NCBI GenBank assembly: GCA_028711485.1
Contig: JAQTSF010000009.1
Span: 1-14,379 of the forward strand
Source of the DNA: Candidatus Iainarchaeum sp.
Lineage (GTDB): Archaea > Micrarchaeota > Micrarchaeia > Anstonellales > Bilamarchaeaceae
Direction of reading: 5' to 3'
Length of the DNA: 14,379 nucleotides
A model generated the notes under the pieces. The model did no database searches. It was not told the DNA's origin and worked only from the letters and a program-made list of their open reading frames with translations. The first letter of the stretch is position 1. Each line of letters opens with the position of its first letter. Shown here in pieces: positions 13,360 through 14,379 of this stretch. Both the position numbers and the translations under genes were made by a program.

Positions 13360-14379
13360 TTAGAAAAAGATAGAAGACGTTTTCTTTCTCTTGAATGCCT
13401 CTTTTATTTCGAATGCAATCCTTCTCCCAGTGCTCATTGGTTTTTTGTAATAATAAAATGAATATTGGGAACCCATTGGATAGAGATTTGTGCCTGCAAC
13501 AATTCTTGCACTTATTTCAAAAGAAAATATATCTAGATCATCAGCTACAACGGTTTCTATACAATAAGGACCGAATATTCCTCCAAACAAAGAATGGGAG
13601 GTATCAGAAACTTTTATTCCCATGTCCATAAAAATAGGAAGAAGAGATTCCCTTAATGTAATCGGATCATTGCCTATAACTGTAAAGCTCATTCTTGTTT
13701 TAGGTCCTTTTGCACCCACTGAAAGAGTCCTGTAAATCTCATCTGCATTGCTCTCTCTTCTTCGGTCTATACTAAGAAGTTCAAGCTTTCCATTTTTAGC
13801 AGGATGCCCTATTTTAGAAAACGGGGAAAAGAAATAATGTGCATATGCCCTTACTCCGATTATAAATTCCTGAATGATTATACCTTCTCGGTCTCCTTTA
13901 ACAACCTGCTCAAACTCATCATAAGAATTTACAACAACATAATCCCTTCCACCTTTTGCGCCAGGGAATTTTACAAGTGCAGGGCGGTCTATTTGTTCTG
14001 GTTTTAATATTTTAGGAGTTCTCAATCCTGCTTTTTGCATCCATTCAAACATTTTCATCCTATCTCTTTCCCATTTCAAACTTCCCCTGTTTCCAAATAT
14101 AGGTATTTCCAAATTATCGAGTTTTTTTCCTACATATTCAACAAAAGAACCGTGTGGAACTATTACTGCATTTTTTTGAATTAGAGTATCGACCGGAATA
14201 TCAGAATAATTATCAACAACTATAAATTCATCTGGTCTGGCTTCAGGAAAATTCTCATAAAAAGATTTGTTTTTCTCTTTTACAATGCCGATTGTTTTAA
14301 TTCCTTCTTGTTTAGCTCCGTGGAAAATCTGTAATGAAGAATGAGAACAAATTGTAGCAATTTTGAATTTGCCTTTATA
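13360..14379 (-). CDS. purP: PurP, formate-dependent FAICAR synthetase (5' end outside window)
   Basis: 339 residues are visible and the frame is still open at the right edge; the family is usually about 340-360 long, so only a few N-terminal residues are missing. PurP uses ATP and formate to turn AICAR into FAICAR, the step before IMP cyclisation in archaeal purine synthesis. An N-terminal nucleotide-type domain shows KIATICSHSSLQIFHGAK (about 14310-14364) and VPHGSFVEYVG (about 14128-14160). It is followed by PIFGNRGSLKWERDR, the ATP-grasp glycine loop FPGAKGGRDY (about 13940-13970), GIIIQEFIIGVRAYAHYFF, SHSLFGGIFGPYCIETV and the C-terminal EISARIVAGTNLYPMGSQYS. A TTG at 14112 could be mistaken for a start, but homology clearly continues upstream of it. 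All signature motifs look intact. Its end is 84 bases from the next gene on the same strand, which has its own promoter. Confidence 0.95.
   Translation of the reverse strand, partial: YKGKFKIATICSHSSLQIFHGAKQEGIKTIGIVKEKNKSFYENFPEARPDEFIVVDNYSDIPVDTLIQKNAVIVPHGSFVEYVGKKLDNLEIPIFGNRGSLKWERDRMKMFEWMQKAGLRTPKILKPEQIDRPALVKFPGAKGGRDYVVVNSYDEFEQVVKGDREGIIIQEFIIGVRAYAHYFFSPFSKIGHPAKNGKLELLSIDRRRESNADEIYRTLSVGAKGPKTRMSFTVIGNDPITLRESLLPIFMDMGIKVSDTSHSLFGGIFGPYCIETVVADDLDIFSFEISARIVAGTNLYPMGSQYSFYYYKKPMSTGRRIAFEIKEAFKRKKTSSIFF

Noticed and set aside
13360..14112. PurP starting at the TTG at 14112 with 250 residues.
   Set aside because: The frame continues upstream to the window edge with clear PurP motifs (SHSSLQIFHGAK, PHGSFVEY), so this is an internal codon.
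1..14379. Looked for tRNA or rRNA genes, CRISPR repeats, transposases, integrases and attachment sites.
   Set aside because: Gaps between genes are under 90 bases and hold only promoter-like AT-rich sequence; no such element is visible.

Overview
The window reads as part of an AT-rich archaeal chromosome. The evidence is a set of typically archaeal genes: a NurA nuclease, an archaeal/eukaryotic-type peptidyl-tRNA hydrolase (Pth2), and PurP, the archaeal ATP-grasp enzyme of purine synthesis. GGTGA-type ribosome binding sites and TATA-like boxes lying about 25 bases before starts support this. Genes are packed tightly and no gap without a gene exceeds about 90 bases. The lineage cannot be fixed from sequence alone. 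A huge unrecognised protein in a compact AT-rich genome would fit a DPANN or other uncultivated archaeon, but that is inference.

Region 1 (1-10103, minus strand) is one long transcription unit of four genes, none matching a family I recognise. In transcription order they are: a 2191-residue giant protein (10103 to 3528); a protein of about 465 residues with one transmembrane helix (3486 to 2089); a helical protein of about 401 residues (2084 to 879); and a protein cut by the left edge (869 to 1). Spacing is a few bases to about 40 bases, so they are almost certainly co-transcribed. The proteins share parts. The second and third appear to have the same C-terminal module of about 100 residues, ending in Trp-Lys. 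The third and fourth seem to share an N-terminal beta/alpha domain. The giant has repeated helical domains in its N-terminal half, a different-looking beta-rich central domain, a Gly/Ala-rich glycine-zipper segment, and recurring hydrophobic segments. This cassette is the best candidate for an undescribed system, perhaps a large membrane-associated assembly.

Region 2 (10164-11186, plus strand) is a NurA-family nuclease gene divergent from the giant operon, with a shared 60-base promoter region. No HerA partner gene is in the window.

Region 3 (11183-14379) holds a small helical HEAT-like protein (minus), Pth2 (minus), a MarC-family membrane protein (plus), an unrecognised 179-residue protein (minus) and PurP (minus, open at the right edge by a few residues). 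These are mostly single housekeeping or hypothetical genes. Most have their own TATA-like elements. A perfect 12-base palindrome lies in the promoter of the HEAT-like gene.

I saw no RNA genes, CRISPR arrays, insertion sequences or clear signs of recent transfer.
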